Assembly (NCBI GenBank): GCA_009887195.1
Contig: QXXX01000020.1
Coordinates: 1-37,549 of the forward strand
Reading direction: 5' to 3'
DNA: 37,549 nt
DNA from: Candidatus Poseidoniales archaeon
GTDB taxonomy: Archaea > Thermoplasmatota > Poseidoniia > Poseidoniales > Poseidoniaceae
A program made the position numbers and the translations under genes. Shown piece after piece: positions 16,138-24,720 of this stretch (within the stretch, counting starts at the first letter, position 1; every line of letters begins with the position of its first letter). Under the pieces are notes generated by a model, which ran no database searches, was not told the origin of the DNA, and was given only the letters and a program-made list of their open reading frames with translations.

Positions 16138-18456
16138 TTAAATGTCTATTTCCAACCAATGTAGCCTTATTCCAGTTACATCAAATACTCTGTCACCACG
16201 TCCAGAAAGACCAGTTGGATTTATCCATGAACTTGATTTAGTATCGCTGTCCCACTGAATTTGTACTGTTAATTGATTTACTGTTTGATTAATTATGAAA
16301 CATTCACTGTGCCATCCAGCATCTGTAGCATCAATGTTAATGCTATCTGCGGGCAATTGTAAAGAAAAAGCGTCTACATTACCAACGGATTCAAAAAATA
16401 AGCAAGCGTTAGAATTAGTAAAAGCAGTTCTAGGTAAGTCAAATGAAATAGACGAATCCGAGCCTTCTTCGATAAAAGCTCGATAATCTGGGTTCATGTT
16501 GGTAATTGATTTGAAACGATGGTCGCGCCAAGGATCTAGGCGCATCTCACACCCATCCTGGCAAGACTCATCAATTACTGGAGCAAGCATCGCCTGATTT
16601 GAATCGCCGGCAAGATTGAATTGCCACAATCTACTACCATCTGCTTCTTCTAGGACACTCCAATATCTGGACTCTGCCAATTTCCACCCGATTGTCCCGA
16701 TTGGTGAACTTATTGCGTAATCAATGCCTAATTGCTGAATTTTGGTGAGGTTATCGTATGAAATCCCAGATGTGGCCAGAGGATGAATTGTCGATTCTAG
16801 ATTAACTAAACCAAGTGTTGGGATGCTGGTTGTAGCAACATTTGCTGGGGTGTCATAGAAATGTCCCCAATGATTATTTTCAGTGTATATAATGCTGCCA
16901 CTGGGTAATTTTTCTAAGTACTCTCGTAGAGTTAGGTCGCCGTTAGTAATCGGTCTTAATTCCTCATGCTGAGCGATTTGAATCACCACTGCATTAGCTA
17001 AAAGTATGCCAACCAGTACTGATGCACTGAGTACTTTGGCTAACTTCTCTTTGATAGTTGGGTCCCAGCCAATCGACAATAATCCCACTTCGTCATCTAC
17101 TCCGGTCAACTTTGTTGAAGGGCTAATCCATAGCGCAACTAGGGCAGCAAGTGGTACATGAAAGGCGTGCAGCCCCATAGAATACAAGGTGTAAGATAAC
17201 AGAGATAATACGGGTATACTTTGTAATCCTTCAATTATGTGGATTGAACTTAGCACCCACAACATAGCAGTGCATAAGATAAGTAATCGGGCTTCAACAG
17301 TTCGGCGTAATTTAAACCCGGCAATGATAGCAAATACTAGTAATAACCCGTTATAGGTCAGCAATGGTTTGCCTCCTTGCCATCCGTATTCGGCAAAAAC
17401 AGCTTCATTCAACATCCTTGGTGCTAAGAATACAATTGAAATAGCAACCGCGATAGTCAATAATATCGAACATGCAAATAACAATCTTTGGATGTTTTCA
17501 CCATATTCGGCTCGCAAACTGAGGCCAATAATTATGTGGGCAGCCATTAAAATCCCGAGATATATTGCCCCAGTAGGGTGAATCAAGGCAACACAAGAAA
17601 CTGCAATAATAAATCCTCGAGTGTGATGTGTCCCGCGATTTGATGATGGTCTAAGTAACACCAATAGTCCAACAACTAGTCCCAACTGGCTGGCTATTGT
17701 TGGGAATCCGGAATCATAAGTTTTGGCAAACAGGCCAAAACCAAGTGCCACAGCAATAAAGAAATGTCCTCCAGAACCATGATGGTCCATTGCCCCAGCA
17801 AGACCAATAATCAATATTGCTAGAGTATAATGGCCTAGATGGAATACAGCAGTACCTGAATCGATTCCGATCGTTTCCTGTAGCCATGCAGCCAATGCCG
17901 GAAAAGCCGGTGGATAAGTCCAAAACCCTTCATTGGTTCCAGTTAATACTAAACTGCCATTTTCGGCTATTTGTCCCGCAAGTACTGCAAAACCAATCCA
18001 ATCTACTCCAAACGGTAATTTCTGGATTAAGGGCAACATAGCAATGCTGAATACTAAAATTCCACCGATTAGATAATTATAATTTGAACGGTGCGACTGA
18101 AACCATTGTTGGGTAGTAACTTCATCAGTAATCTCTTGGTCGTCGCTAGGTAAAATCATCCCGTGCATTGCCGCTTCAAGTTTTTGCCACGGCGTCAAAC
18201 CTTTATCGACATTTACTCGTCTTTTAATATGAGCAATTCCTAACGTATTCAACAATAAAATACCTGCTGAAGCAAGTTCCCAAGTCCATAACCCTGAAAT
18301 CAAAATAATTCCGCAGGTGCCGTATATTAGCAACAAGCCTAAGGCTGGGCTTAGCATTGATTTTCTGAGATTATCAGCGGTGCCGTCTAGCACTTTACAT
18401 AATGCATATCCAGGGATAATGCTGATTGCCAACAGGACGCAGTAGGCAACAAGCAT
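16138..18456 (-). CDS. Large polytopic membrane protein with extracytoplasmic domain (GT-C / DUF6541-like)
   Basis: The 772-residue protein has about 12-14 hydrophobic helices within residues 1-480, starting with a Pro-Gly break (SIIPGYALCKV) in the first helix. A largely soluble C-terminal domain of about 270 residues has Cys pairs (CQDGCEM) and Trp-rich beta segments and should face outside. This is the layout of GT-C glycosyltransferases and of the related DUF6541 proteins, which transfer sugars from polyprenyl phosphates. An early loop contains FGVDWIGF, but I cannot place the catalytic Asp/Glu of a known GT-C family. The DPM1-like gene 50 bp downstream fits a shared protein- or lipid-glycosylation role. 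Family assignment is tentative; the membrane topology is well supported. Confidence 0.6.
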   Translation of the reverse strand: MLVAYCVLLAISIIPGYALCKVLDGTADNLRKSMLSPALGLLLIYGTCGIILISGLWTWELASAGILLLNTLGIAHIKRRVNVDKGLTPWQKLEAAMHGMILPSDDQEITDEVTTQQWFQSHRSNYNYLIGGILVFSIAMLPLIQKLPFGVDWIGFAVLAGQIAENGSLVLTGTNEGFWTYPPAFPALAAWLQETIGIDSGTAVFHLGHYTLAILIIGLAGAMDHHGSGGHFFIAVALGFGLFAKTYDSGFPTIASQLGLVVGLLVLLRPSSNRGTHHTRGFIIAVSCVALIHPTGAIYLGILMAAHIIIGLSLRAEYGENIQRLLFACSILLTIAVAISIVFLAPRMLNEAVFAEYGWQGGKPLLTYNGLLLVFAIIAGFKLRRTVEARLLILCTAMLWVLSSIHIIEGLQSIPVLSLLSYTLYSMGLHAFHVPLAALVALWISPSTKLTGVDDEVGLLSIGWDPTIKEKLAKVLSASVLVGILLANAVVIQIAQHEELRPITNGDLTLREYLEKLPSGSIIYTENNHWGHFYDTPANVATTSIPTLGLVNLESTIHPLATSGISYDNLTKIQQLGIDYAISSPIGTIGWKLAESRYWSVLEEADGSRLWQFNLAGDSNQAMLAPVIDESCQDGCEMRLDPWRDHRFKSITNMNPDYRAFIEEGSDSSISFDLPRTAFTNSNACLFFESVGNVDAFSLQLPADSINIDATDAGWHSECFIINQTVNQLTVQIQWDSDTKSSSWINPTGLSGRGDRVFDVTGIRLHWLEIDI

Positions 18457-18527
18457 AGATTGTCCTAAGGCAACTAGGTCTTGACTTTTCGGCCAAGAAT
18501 CAAGAATATGTACCTGTTAGCGTAGCC

Positions 18528-19148
18528 ATGGCCGGAAGTGAATCACTGTTCCATCCAGTAGTTCTACTTCCCGATGATTATTGGGTATTTGACTTTACCA
18601 AAGGTCCAAACTCCAGTTGGCAATGTCCGTTTGATTACCAAATTGGACGTTATGATGAATACAGGCCTGGCATGTATACTACTGACTTATTTTCAGGTGA
18701 ACGTGATTTGCACGTTGGACTTGATATTGGCGCACCAGTACATACCAATGTTTACGCATTTGCCGACGGCGTAGTCTACAGCGTCGGAATAAATCCCGAA
18801 GCAGGTTCATACGGACCAACTATCATCACCCAGCATAAGTTGAGATTGCCAAGTGCGGTAGGCTCAACAGAACTAGGCCCAATGAGGACATTTTGGGTTC
18901 TGCATGGACATCTTTCTACTGAATCACTGACAATGGTAAAAGTTGGAAAGACCGTAAAAAAAGGCGAATTAATCGCAACAATTGGCAATGAACAAGAGAA
19001 TGGCGGATGGCCTCCCCATGTTCATTTACAAATTTCGTATGATGAGCCAGTCAATAATGATCTTCCCGGTGTGGTTAAGTTAGCAAACAGAGAAGCAGCC
19101 CTCAAGATCTATCCGGACCCTAGGTTAATTGCTGGACGGATTTATTAG
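18528..19148 (+). CDS. M23-family metallopeptidase (lysostaphin-like fold)
   Basis: The 206-residue protein is mostly a single M23 domain. The zinc-ligand motif HVGLDIGAP (His and Asp of HxxxD), the GHLS strand and the HVH motif in WPPHVHLQIS are all intact, so it should be a working zinc hydrolase. There is no signal peptide or membrane helix, so it appears cytoplasmic, unlike most peptidoglycan endopeptidases of this family. An archaeon of this type has no murein, so the substrate must be something else, such as a Gly-rich peptide or an amide metabolite. The N-terminal extension (FDFTKGPNSSW, DEYRPGMYTTDLF) resembles a cytosolic M23 subgroup I have seen in bacteria. It is a single plus-strand gene, divergent from the membrane glycosylation gene and ending 10 bp from the convergent isomerase. 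Confidence 0.82.
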   Translation: MAGSESLFHPVVLLPDDYWVFDFTKGPNSSWQCPFDYQIGRYDEYRPGMYTTDLFSGERDLHVGLDIGAPVHTNVYAFADGVVYSVGINPEAGSYGPTIITQHKLRLPSAVGSTELGPMRTFWVLHGHLSTESLTMVKVGKTVKKGELIATIGNEQENGGWPPHVHLQISYDEPVNNDLPGVVKLANREAALKIYPDPRLIAGRIY

Positions 19149-19158
19149 CAGATAGAAT

Positions 19159-20241
19159 TCAGTTATTTTGGTCAGCCAAGAACTTCTTGAGAGAGATTAT
19201 TGGGCTGATTGATGAAGGGTCTTTCCCATGGATTAACCCTAAGGCAATACTCAACCAATCCATGACAATACACAGATGTAGCAAGGATTCCAACAGAGTT
19301 TCGCCTTCACCGTGAATTCGCCATGCCATATCACTTGGAGTGTGGGCAATCATCCATTCTAAACGTTTGAGAACTCTTGAATGCATACCATTCCAAGTTA
19401 GAAATAATATCACATTTTCACCGACATTAAAATCAGCATCATCACCAACTCCACCCCAAGCCACACTTTCATTGTGGTTCATCTCAGGATACACTCCAAC
19501 CCGTGCGAATCTTGCAGAGTTTTCATTCAATTGATTTTTGAATCTAATCAAGGCGGGAGTAAGTTCAGACGGGCCAAGTAAGGCGATTGGTTGGGTTTCC
19601 ATATACGCTATTAATTCTAATAAGTCAGATTCTTGGTTGGTGATGAAATCGTATTCTTCAACTACGGATTGGAGACGGGTTAACATCGCCTGGTCATCAT
19701 TATCGTCCGGTATAATCCCTAAGCACCTAAACAACGCAAGTTGTCTCGCAAATATGTGGCCAAATGCCGATCTTGGGGGTTGGCCGCCAATCGATGGAAT
19801 AAGATAGCAGTTGTAATGTAATTCTGCAAGCCCAGATAGTATACCACCTGTTGATATTACGATAACTGTAGCGCCGGCCTTTAATGCAATTTCTGTCGCT
19901 TCAATCGCCTCTTCAGTATTGCCGCTGTGTGATGTTGCAATGACTAGCCATTGTTCGTCCCACCATGCAGGGATCACGTAATCACGTTGAACGATAACTG
20001 GGATTGAGCCTTTCAAATCACATATGGTAGATAAGAAGTCACCCCCTGCAGCAGAACCGCCCATTCCCAAAGCAAGCACGCCTTGCCATTGCCCATTGGC
20101 AATTTCTTCAATCCACGGGTAACGGTCAACATTCACTGCGTTTAATCCTCTTCGAATATCCTCGACAAAGGCACGAGTGAAGCCAATCATATCTTCGCTA
20201 TCGAGTGTTGACGCAAGATCATTGATGTCAAAGTCCGCCAT
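19159..20241 (-). CDS. Bifunctional phosphoglucose/phosphomannose isomerase (SIS family)
   Basis: The 360-residue protein has two SIS domains as in the archaeal PGI/PMI family, which interconverts fructose-6-phosphate with glucose-6-phosphate and mannose-6-phosphate. Motifs are GMGGSAAGGD (59-68), SHSGNTEEA (104-112), the PPRSAFGH loop (155-162), and catalytic-side residues in NENSARF and PEMNHNE. It is cytosolic. It would feed fructose-6-phosphate to GlmS (29771) and mannose sugars to the glycosyltransferases nearby. The ATG start is 25 bp after the NMD3 gene, so the two may be co-transcribed. Confidence 0.9.
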   Translation of the reverse strand: MADFDINDLASTLDSEDMIGFTRAFVEDIRRGLNAVNVDRYPWIEEIANGQWQGVLALGMGGSAAGGDFLSTICDLKGSIPVIVQRDYVIPAWWDEQWLVIATSHSGNTEEAIEATEIALKAGATVIVISTGGILSGLAELHYNCYLIPSIGGQPPRSAFGHIFARQLALFRCLGIIPDDNDDQAMLTRLQSVVEEYDFITNQESDLLELIAYMETQPIALLGPSELTPALIRFKNQLNENSARFARVGVYPEMNHNESVAWGGVGDDADFNVGENVILFLTWNGMHSRVLKRLEWMIAHTPSDMAWRIHGEGETLLESLLHLCIVMDWLSIALGLIHGKDPSSISPIISLKKFLADQNN

Positions 20242-20266
20242 AAAGCAGTGCTAGACTTTCTAGTTT

Positions 20267-21337
20267 TTACTCTATGCTATCATTTTCATCAATAGCCATG
20301 TTATGTAACGAAATCCACTCGCCATCAACACGAGCAATACGGATCGATCCTCGGCCATTATGATCCCAAGGCAGCCTCACCGAAGCCATCACCCAAGTAT
20401 TTGGATCAAGAAATTCTCCCACTGAGGAATCTTGATTAATTAAGTCAACAGCTAGATGCTCAGACATTTGAGATACAACTTGGGCAGATTCTAAGTCACG
20501 CCATGAAGCACCAGTCCTTTCTTGTCGATCTACTCGCTCAACAATAGCACCATCCTTAGTCCAAGATGCTGGTCTCCAGAAATTTTCTCGCCATCTAATA
20601 ACATCCCCTAAATCATAGCCTGGTTTCCGGTAAAGCATAGTGAGTCTCGTCACATCAACCCCGTCTTTTCGACCAACAGTGGAGTTGGTTTCTACCACTT
20701 GTCCACCATGTTCCTTTGTCAAATGTCGACCCCAAGCTCTAGCCAGTCCTTTACTACCCATTACCACATCATAACCACCTGTTACAGGCCCTTCGCTGGT
20801 AATGAAAAACATTGGATCATTAGATAACATTTCGATTACATTATCCAGCGTGGCTCGTAGATTATTGTATTCTGTCTCGCTAAGTTTCCTACCACTAGAG
20901 CGCAATTGAACGGTGGCTTCGTAATAATTACCTGCTCTTCTTGTGCATGTCAAACAAACACCATTGGCCATTCGAGCGCGCATTGTATGCTCTTCTTGAA
21001 ACAACAGTGATTCAACCACTCCTTCTAATTGTAAATATATCAAAGTGTGACGGTCTGAAATGGTTCTTGTCTCTACTGCAATGGCAATATCTTCAGCGTC
21101 AGTATGGAATTTTAGATTTCGCTGTATCAACTCATCCCATACTTCTTGTTCGCTTAGATGCACCCATTTACCTTGAATCTCGACAATACCGCATCTGGCA
21201 CACCTAACCCATGGGACATTTTGCGGCACCTCAGCCAACTTTACTCGCTTCCTAAGGCATGATTCACACATACGTTCGCCAAATAGTGGAGGTGGAGAAC
21301 CACAGACTAGACAAAATTCTGCGCCCAACTCTGACAT
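20267..21337 (-). CDS. nmd3: NMD3-like 60S/50S ribosome maturation factor
   Basis: The protein is about 356 residues. The N-terminal zinc-binding part has four CxxC pairs: Cys9/12, Cys24/27, Cys46/49 and a later CLTC. A beta-rich domain follows with EATVQLRSSGRKLSE and DVVMGSKGLARAWGRHL, the order seen in archaeal NMD3 (COG1499). In eukaryotes NMD3 escorts the large ribosomal subunit out of the nucleus. The archaeal protein lacks the export tail, and this one also ends without it, so a role in late large-subunit assembly is expected. I chose the ATG at 21337, just before the first CxxC; the frame opens from a GTG at 21358. It lies downstream of the ccm genes, separated by 50 bp. Confidence 0.88.
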   Translation of the reverse strand: MSELGAEFCLVCGSPPPLFGERMCESCLRKRVKLAEVPQNVPWVRCARCGIVEIQGKWVHLSEQEVWDELIQRNLKFHTDAEDIAIAVETRTISDRHTLIYLQLEGVVESLLFQEEHTMRARMANGVCLTCTRRAGNYYEATVQLRSSGRKLSETEYNNLRATLDNVIEMLSNDPMFFITSEGPVTGGYDVVMGSKGLARAWGRHLTKEHGGQVVETNSTVGRKDGVDVTRLTMLYRKPGYDLGDVIRWRENFWRPASWTKDGAIVERVDRQERTGASWRDLESAQVVSQMSEHLAVDLINQDSSVGEFLDPNTWVMASVRLPWDHNGRGSIRIARVDGEWISLHNMAIDENDSIE

Positions 21338-21387
21338 TGCTTCACCAACCTCTCGCACAAGTATCTAGGCTTCAAACTGTGGCAGGA

Positions 21388-21576
21388 TTATTCCGTTGTA
21401 TTGTCATTTAGCACAGCAATAGAATCTGCTTCGGCTTGTTTGATATTCAAACTTTCTTCCATGGCAATTATGCGAAGTTCTAACTTTCTGCTTCTAGAAA
21501 TAGTAGTCCAGGTCCAAATAGCCAAGCCTAGAATCATCCCTAAATAGGCAATTGAGAGGTATGTTTTGTCTTCCAT
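21388..21576 (-). CDS. ccmD: CcmD-like small membrane protein of the haem export complex
   Basis: The 62-residue protein has one membrane helix (about 7-26, SIAYLGMILGLAIWTWTTIS). A cytoplasmic charged segment, RSRKLELRIIAMEES, follows it. This is the shape and length of CcmD, which stabilises CcmABC. Its ATG directly abuts the ccmC stop codon with no gap, so the two are translationally linked. Assignment depends on position and topology because CcmD is too short and variable to recognise by sequence. Confidence 0.65.
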   Translation of the reverse strand: MEDKTYLSIAYLGMILGLAIWTWTTISRSRKLELRIIAMEESLNIKQAEADSIAVLNDNTTE

Positions 21577-22275
21577 TTACTCACCATCAAGCTCTTTCTG
21601 TAAGCGGTCGATACGTTGCTCAAATTTAGTTATCTCTATGGAAGTCATGATATGGCCGATAATTAGGATAGTAAATGACAATGCGCCAATCATCAAAACC
21701 AGCGCCATGTCACCAGAGATAGAACTATCTTCATCTCCGGCAATAACTGGGCCTGGATGGCGAATTACCCAAATTCTGGTGGCTATGTAAGTGATTGGAA
21801 CCAAGACAAAACCATACAAGCCAAAGGTCGAGAAAGTATCACGACTTTCCACTCCATCAGGTTGACTTTGCCTGCCAAGAACAAGGAATAGTGCCAATAA
21901 AGTTAGCAAGCCAAAGGTGTTGAGTCGGTAATCCTGCCAATCCCACGGAGTGCCCCATTCTGCAGCACCCCATACGCAACCAGACCAAACGGCCATTAGC
22001 CCACATGCTAGTCCAGCTTCAGACCCAGCGACATGCAGTTTCCAACCAAGTGGACTTCGCTTGAAAAACCATAAAGCAGAGCCGAGAAATAATACTGCGA
22101 AGGCAATGAATGCAGCCCATGCGGCAGGAACATGCCAGTAAAATATTCTTTGAGCCTCGGGCGACTGAAATGCATTGATATTCACGCTTGGTGCCCAGTT
22201 AAAGGCGAGGTAAAGCGTTAACATCAAGCCAGAAAATCCGGCCATCAATAATATGTCACCAGACCTAACTCGCAT
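21577..22275 (-). CDS. ccmC: CcmC, haem-handling membrane protein of cytochrome c maturation
   Basis: The 232-residue protein has six predicted membrane helices. The signature tryptophan-rich loop is GAAEWGTPWDWQD (about 103-115), flanked by two external histidines, His48 in FYWHVPAAW and one in WVIRHPGP. These are the haem-binding features of CcmC, which loads haem onto CcmE during cytochrome c assembly. It is preceded 37 bp upstream by the CcmA/CcmB-like fusion and followed immediately by CcmD, the usual A-B-C-D order. CcmE, F and H are not in this window. Confidence 0.93.
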   Translation of the reverse strand: MRVRSGDILLMAGFSGLMLTLYLAFNWAPSVNINAFQSPEAQRIFYWHVPAAWAAFIAFAVLFLGSALWFFKRSPLGWKLHVAGSEAGLACGLMAVWSGCVWGAAEWGTPWDWQDYRLNTFGLLTLLALFLVLGRQSQPDGVESRDTFSTFGLYGFVLVPITYIATRIWVIRHPGPVIAGDEDSSISGDMALVLMIGALSFTILIIGHIMTSIEITKFEQRIDRLQKELDGE

Positions 22276-22312
22276 GATTACTCCTCAGTGGGCTCCTTAT
22301 TGAACTTGAAGG

Positions 22313-23530
22313 TCATAATTTAGCACAATAATCAACGATGATACCCCAAGGCAAAATTAGAATTGGAGTCAATAAACGGATAAAAACTGCGTTGCTTCGG
22401 GCAAGTCTGATAGTACTTAGTTGCAGGAATCTAACACATGCAGTGGTGGTAAGTGCGATTAATCCACCAATGATAATAATTCGATAATCCACAGATTGAA
22501 TGAATATTTGACTAGAAATGGTAGTGAGAATTAGGCCACTAATGAACGATTCAACATAGGAATTTGGTACTTGATTATACTGGGCTCGCCACCAATCAAT
22601 AGATCTCTGCTCGTTGAGTATCTTGAATACAGCATCACCCACTAGACCCAAGGTAAAAGCAGGAGCTAGCGTAAAACCCATCAGAATAACAGTTTCATCG
22701 CTCAACGTTAGAGGGTCAACAATTGATAATAATCCTCCCATTACCAGTAAGGCTGCTAACCAGTTCCGTTGAACTGAAACTAAGGTTGAAGAATTATATT
22801 TCCAACCAATTTTGGTCTTTAAAAAAGTGGGTGATTTTGATTCAGGTTCTGCTTCCCATCGAGCGTCATTGCTGACTTCTTGGGTTTTCTCAGAGCGCAA
22901 GTCATTTAATGATGTGCCACACTCAAACAACCTCGAATCATGCGTTGCAATCATGAAACAATGTCCAATATTTCTTAATTCGTGAATAGTCTGGACGAGC
23001 ACTTTGATGGCTGAATCATCGAGTCCAGAATCTGGTTCATCGAGTACAACAAGTCTTGGTTGCTGTTCAATCATGGCTGGGATCAGTCCCGCAATAACTG
23101 CTACTTTTCGCTGTTGTCCGCCTGATAAATGAGCAATTTTATCATTTCTTCGATTAGCAATGTTAAACGCCGATAAAATCGGTTTCAGGTCAATTGACTT
23201 GGCACATAAATCCATCACATTAGTCAGATGTTGTTCTACAGTTTGACTGGCAACCAAACAATTTGATTGAAGGGTTAAACCAAATGATTTTTTTGGATTT
23301 AACCTTCTACCCTGTCCGTCACATACTAGGCTGCCATGGTGAAATACTGCTCCAGATTCCATTGGTAATAATCTTGCAGCAGTCTCAATAATCGTTGATT
23401 TCCCTGCGCCGTTTTTGCCATGCAAAATTATACATTCACCAGATTTGATTTGCAAAGAAAAATCTTGTAAGACAATCCCCATACCCCGCCGAACTGTGAC
23501 CTTGTCCAGTTCCAGTATTGGGTCTGCCAT
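22313..23530 (-). CDS. ABC transporter: CcmA ATPase fused to a CcmB-like membrane domain
   Basis: With the ATG at 23530 the protein is about 405 residues. Residues about 1-205 are an ABC ATPase with Walker A GKNGAGKST, signature LSGGQQRKVAV and Walker B VVLDEPDSGLDD, closest to CcmA. A linker follows, then about 175 residues with five or six hydrophobic helices and an internal loop NEQRSIDWWRAQYNQVPNS. This resembles the CcmB element after its second helix. In bacteria CcmA and CcmB are separate genes that release holo-CcmE with ATP. Here they appear to be one chain, and the membrane half is shorter than a usual CcmB of about 220 residues. The frame opens from a TTG at 23578; the ATG at 23530 fits the first beta strand. 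The ccmC gene downstream supports the assignment. Confidence 0.75.
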   Translation of the reverse strand: MADPILELDKVTVRRGMGIVLQDFSLQIKSGECIILHGKNGAGKSTIIETAARLLPMESGAVFHHGSLVCDGQGRRLNPKKSFGLTLQSNCLVASQTVEQHLTNVMDLCAKSIDLKPILSAFNIANRRNDKIAHLSGGQQRKVAVIAGLIPAMIEQQPRLVVLDEPDSGLDDSAIKVLVQTIHELRNIGHCFMIATHDSRLFECGTSLNDLRSEKTQEVSNDARWEAEPESKSPTFLKTKIGWKYNSSTLVSVQRNWLAALLVMGGLLSIVDPLTLSDETVILMGFTLAPAFTLGLVGDAVFKILNEQRSIDWWRAQYNQVPNSYVESFISGLILTTISSQIFIQSVDYRIIIIGGLIALTTTACVRFLQLSTIRLARSNAVFIRLLTPILILPWGIIVDYCAKL

Positions 23531-23540
23531 ACTTTGCCCA

Positions 23541-23576
23541 GTTGACAGGGTGACATGAATGCTACCATTTGTCAAC
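23541..23576. repeat. Inverted repeat in the divergent ccm/rhomboid intergenic region
   Basis: GTTGACA at 23541-23547 is mirrored by TGTCAAC at 23570-23576 with a 22-nt spacer. It lies just upstream of the chosen ccmA start and between two divergent genes. It could be an operator, but arms of 7 bases can arise by chance. Confidence 0.2.
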
Positions 23577-23619
23577 AAATCCCACAGTAGTTCAAAAGTA
23601 ACAAGCCTTAACGCTAAAC

Positions 23620-24660
23620 ATGGCCGCCCAGTTGATGCAGTTCAACGGAGTTGAAACGGCATTATTCGTAGTCTGGTTGACCGTAATTTTTTGGCCGCTA
23701 TATTATTCATTTCGCCACAAGACTTCCTTTGCTTTGTCAATGACAGTCGGTTTGTTGCTGGGCTACCTTGTCCAAGTTATATGGTCATTATTTTACAACT
23801 TTGGCTTTGTTGACCTTTGGCTATGGGAGGACTTGTGGATGCGGCCAACAGAAGCTAAGGAACCATCAGGATGGATTACCTTCATTTCCGCCGGATTTTT
23901 GCACAGTCAATTCGATGCAACCCATGTGCTTGGTAACATTATGGTAATTGCTCTTGTTGGAATTCCACTTGAGCAAAGGCTGGGCAGAAATAGATTCTTT
24001 GCTGTTTACTTCATTGGTTTAATTGGCGGGTCCTTCGCTTGGTTTTTGTTTAATATTGAGTCATCGAGACCTGCTCTTGGCGCTTCAGGTGCAGCATTTG
24101 GATTATTTGGCGCATATCTAGCAGGTTGGCCAAAAGACGAGATACCATTTCCGCTAATTCTAATACGCAAGTGGCCAGTGTTTTATTTGGCATTAATATA
24201 TTTTGGACTGGAAGTATTCAGGGCTTATTCGACTTATGGGCTTGAAAGACCAAGTGATGTTGGGCACATGGCGCATTTGGGTGGTTTCATTTTAGCGTAT
24301 GTTACCTTGCCTTTGGTTGCTAAGGGTGGACCTGTTCCACTGGGTGTCGAAGATGGAGGCCCCTCTTCCTCGAGTGAGGTGATCAATAGATTGCGGAGCA
24401 TAAAAAAGCAAATGAAAGACTTGAACTCCGCAGAAGATCCTTGGACTGCTCAGGCGTATGAGTTGCCCAAAAATGTACGAGAATCAGTTAAGAGTCTGAT
24501 GGATTCAAGCGATGAGCCAGAAACTAGGCAGGCTTGGATGGAACATATTGCAGACCTAGCCAATTGCCCTCAGTGCGCTAGTCCGCTAGGAGTAATTGAA
24601 CGTTCAGATGGTCCTCACATTCAATGCTCAAGCAACCCTGAGCACTTTAATTGGCCCTGA
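23620..24660 (+). CDS. Rhomboid-family intramembrane serine protease with C-terminal zinc-binding tail
   Basis: The 346-residue protein has about seven hydrophobic helices. The rhomboid catalytic set is visible: the oxyanion-side HVLGN (His102, Asn106), the nucleophile Ser156 in GASG, and His219 in HMAHLGGF. It would cleave membrane-anchored proteins within or near their membrane helix. After the last helix, an acidic linker of about 100 residues leads to a terminal motif with CPQC (316-319), Cys336 and His342, which may bind zinc. That tail is not part of the standard rhomboid fold. The start is a clear ATG, divergent from ccmA. The giant anchored subtilase follows on the same strand, so the two proteases may be functionally linked; this is inference. 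Confidence 0.9.
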   Translation: MAAQLMQFNGVETALFVVWLTVIFWPLYYSFRHKTSFALSMTVGLLLGYLVQVIWSLFYNFGFVDLWLWEDLWMRPTEAKEPSGWITFISAGFLHSQFDATHVLGNIMVIALVGIPLEQRLGRNRFFAVYFIGLIGGSFAWFLFNIESSRPALGASGAAFGLFGAYLAGWPKDEIPFPLILIRKWPVFYLALIYFGLEVFRAYSTYGLERPSDVGHMAHLGGFILAYVTLPLVAKGGPVPLGVEDGGPSSSSEVINRLRSIKKQMKDLNSAEDPWTAQAYELPKNVRESVKSLMDSSDEPETRQAWMEHIADLANCPQCASPLGVIERSDGPHIQCSSNPEHFNWP

Positions 24661-24667
24661 GGTGCAC

Positions 24668-24707
24668 ACTACAGAAGTTGGATTTTTGGTTTGCTAAACT
24701 CTGTAGT
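24668..24707 (+). terminator. Stem-loop after the rhomboid gene
   Basis: ACTACAGAAGTT (24668-24679) pairs with AACTCTGTAGT (24697-24707) with a single bulged A, giving an 11-bp stem and a 17-nt loop. It begins 8 nt after the rhomboid stop codon. It could be a terminator, an RNA-processing site, or an operator for the subtilase gene. No T-run follows directly. Confidence 0.35.
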
Positions 24708-24720
24708 AAAATCGTAATAC

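Noticed and set aside
16087-16159. Longer N-terminus for the GT2 glycosyltransferase
   Set aside because: It would start at a TTG inside the preceding gene and adds a basic stretch not typical of the family; the ATG at 16087 sits right before the first beta strand.
18479-18505. Inverted repeat TCTTGA/TCAAGA between the membrane glycosylation gene and the M23 gene
   Set aside because: Arms of 6 bases with a 15-nt spacer are expected by chance in A/T-rich intergenic DNA.
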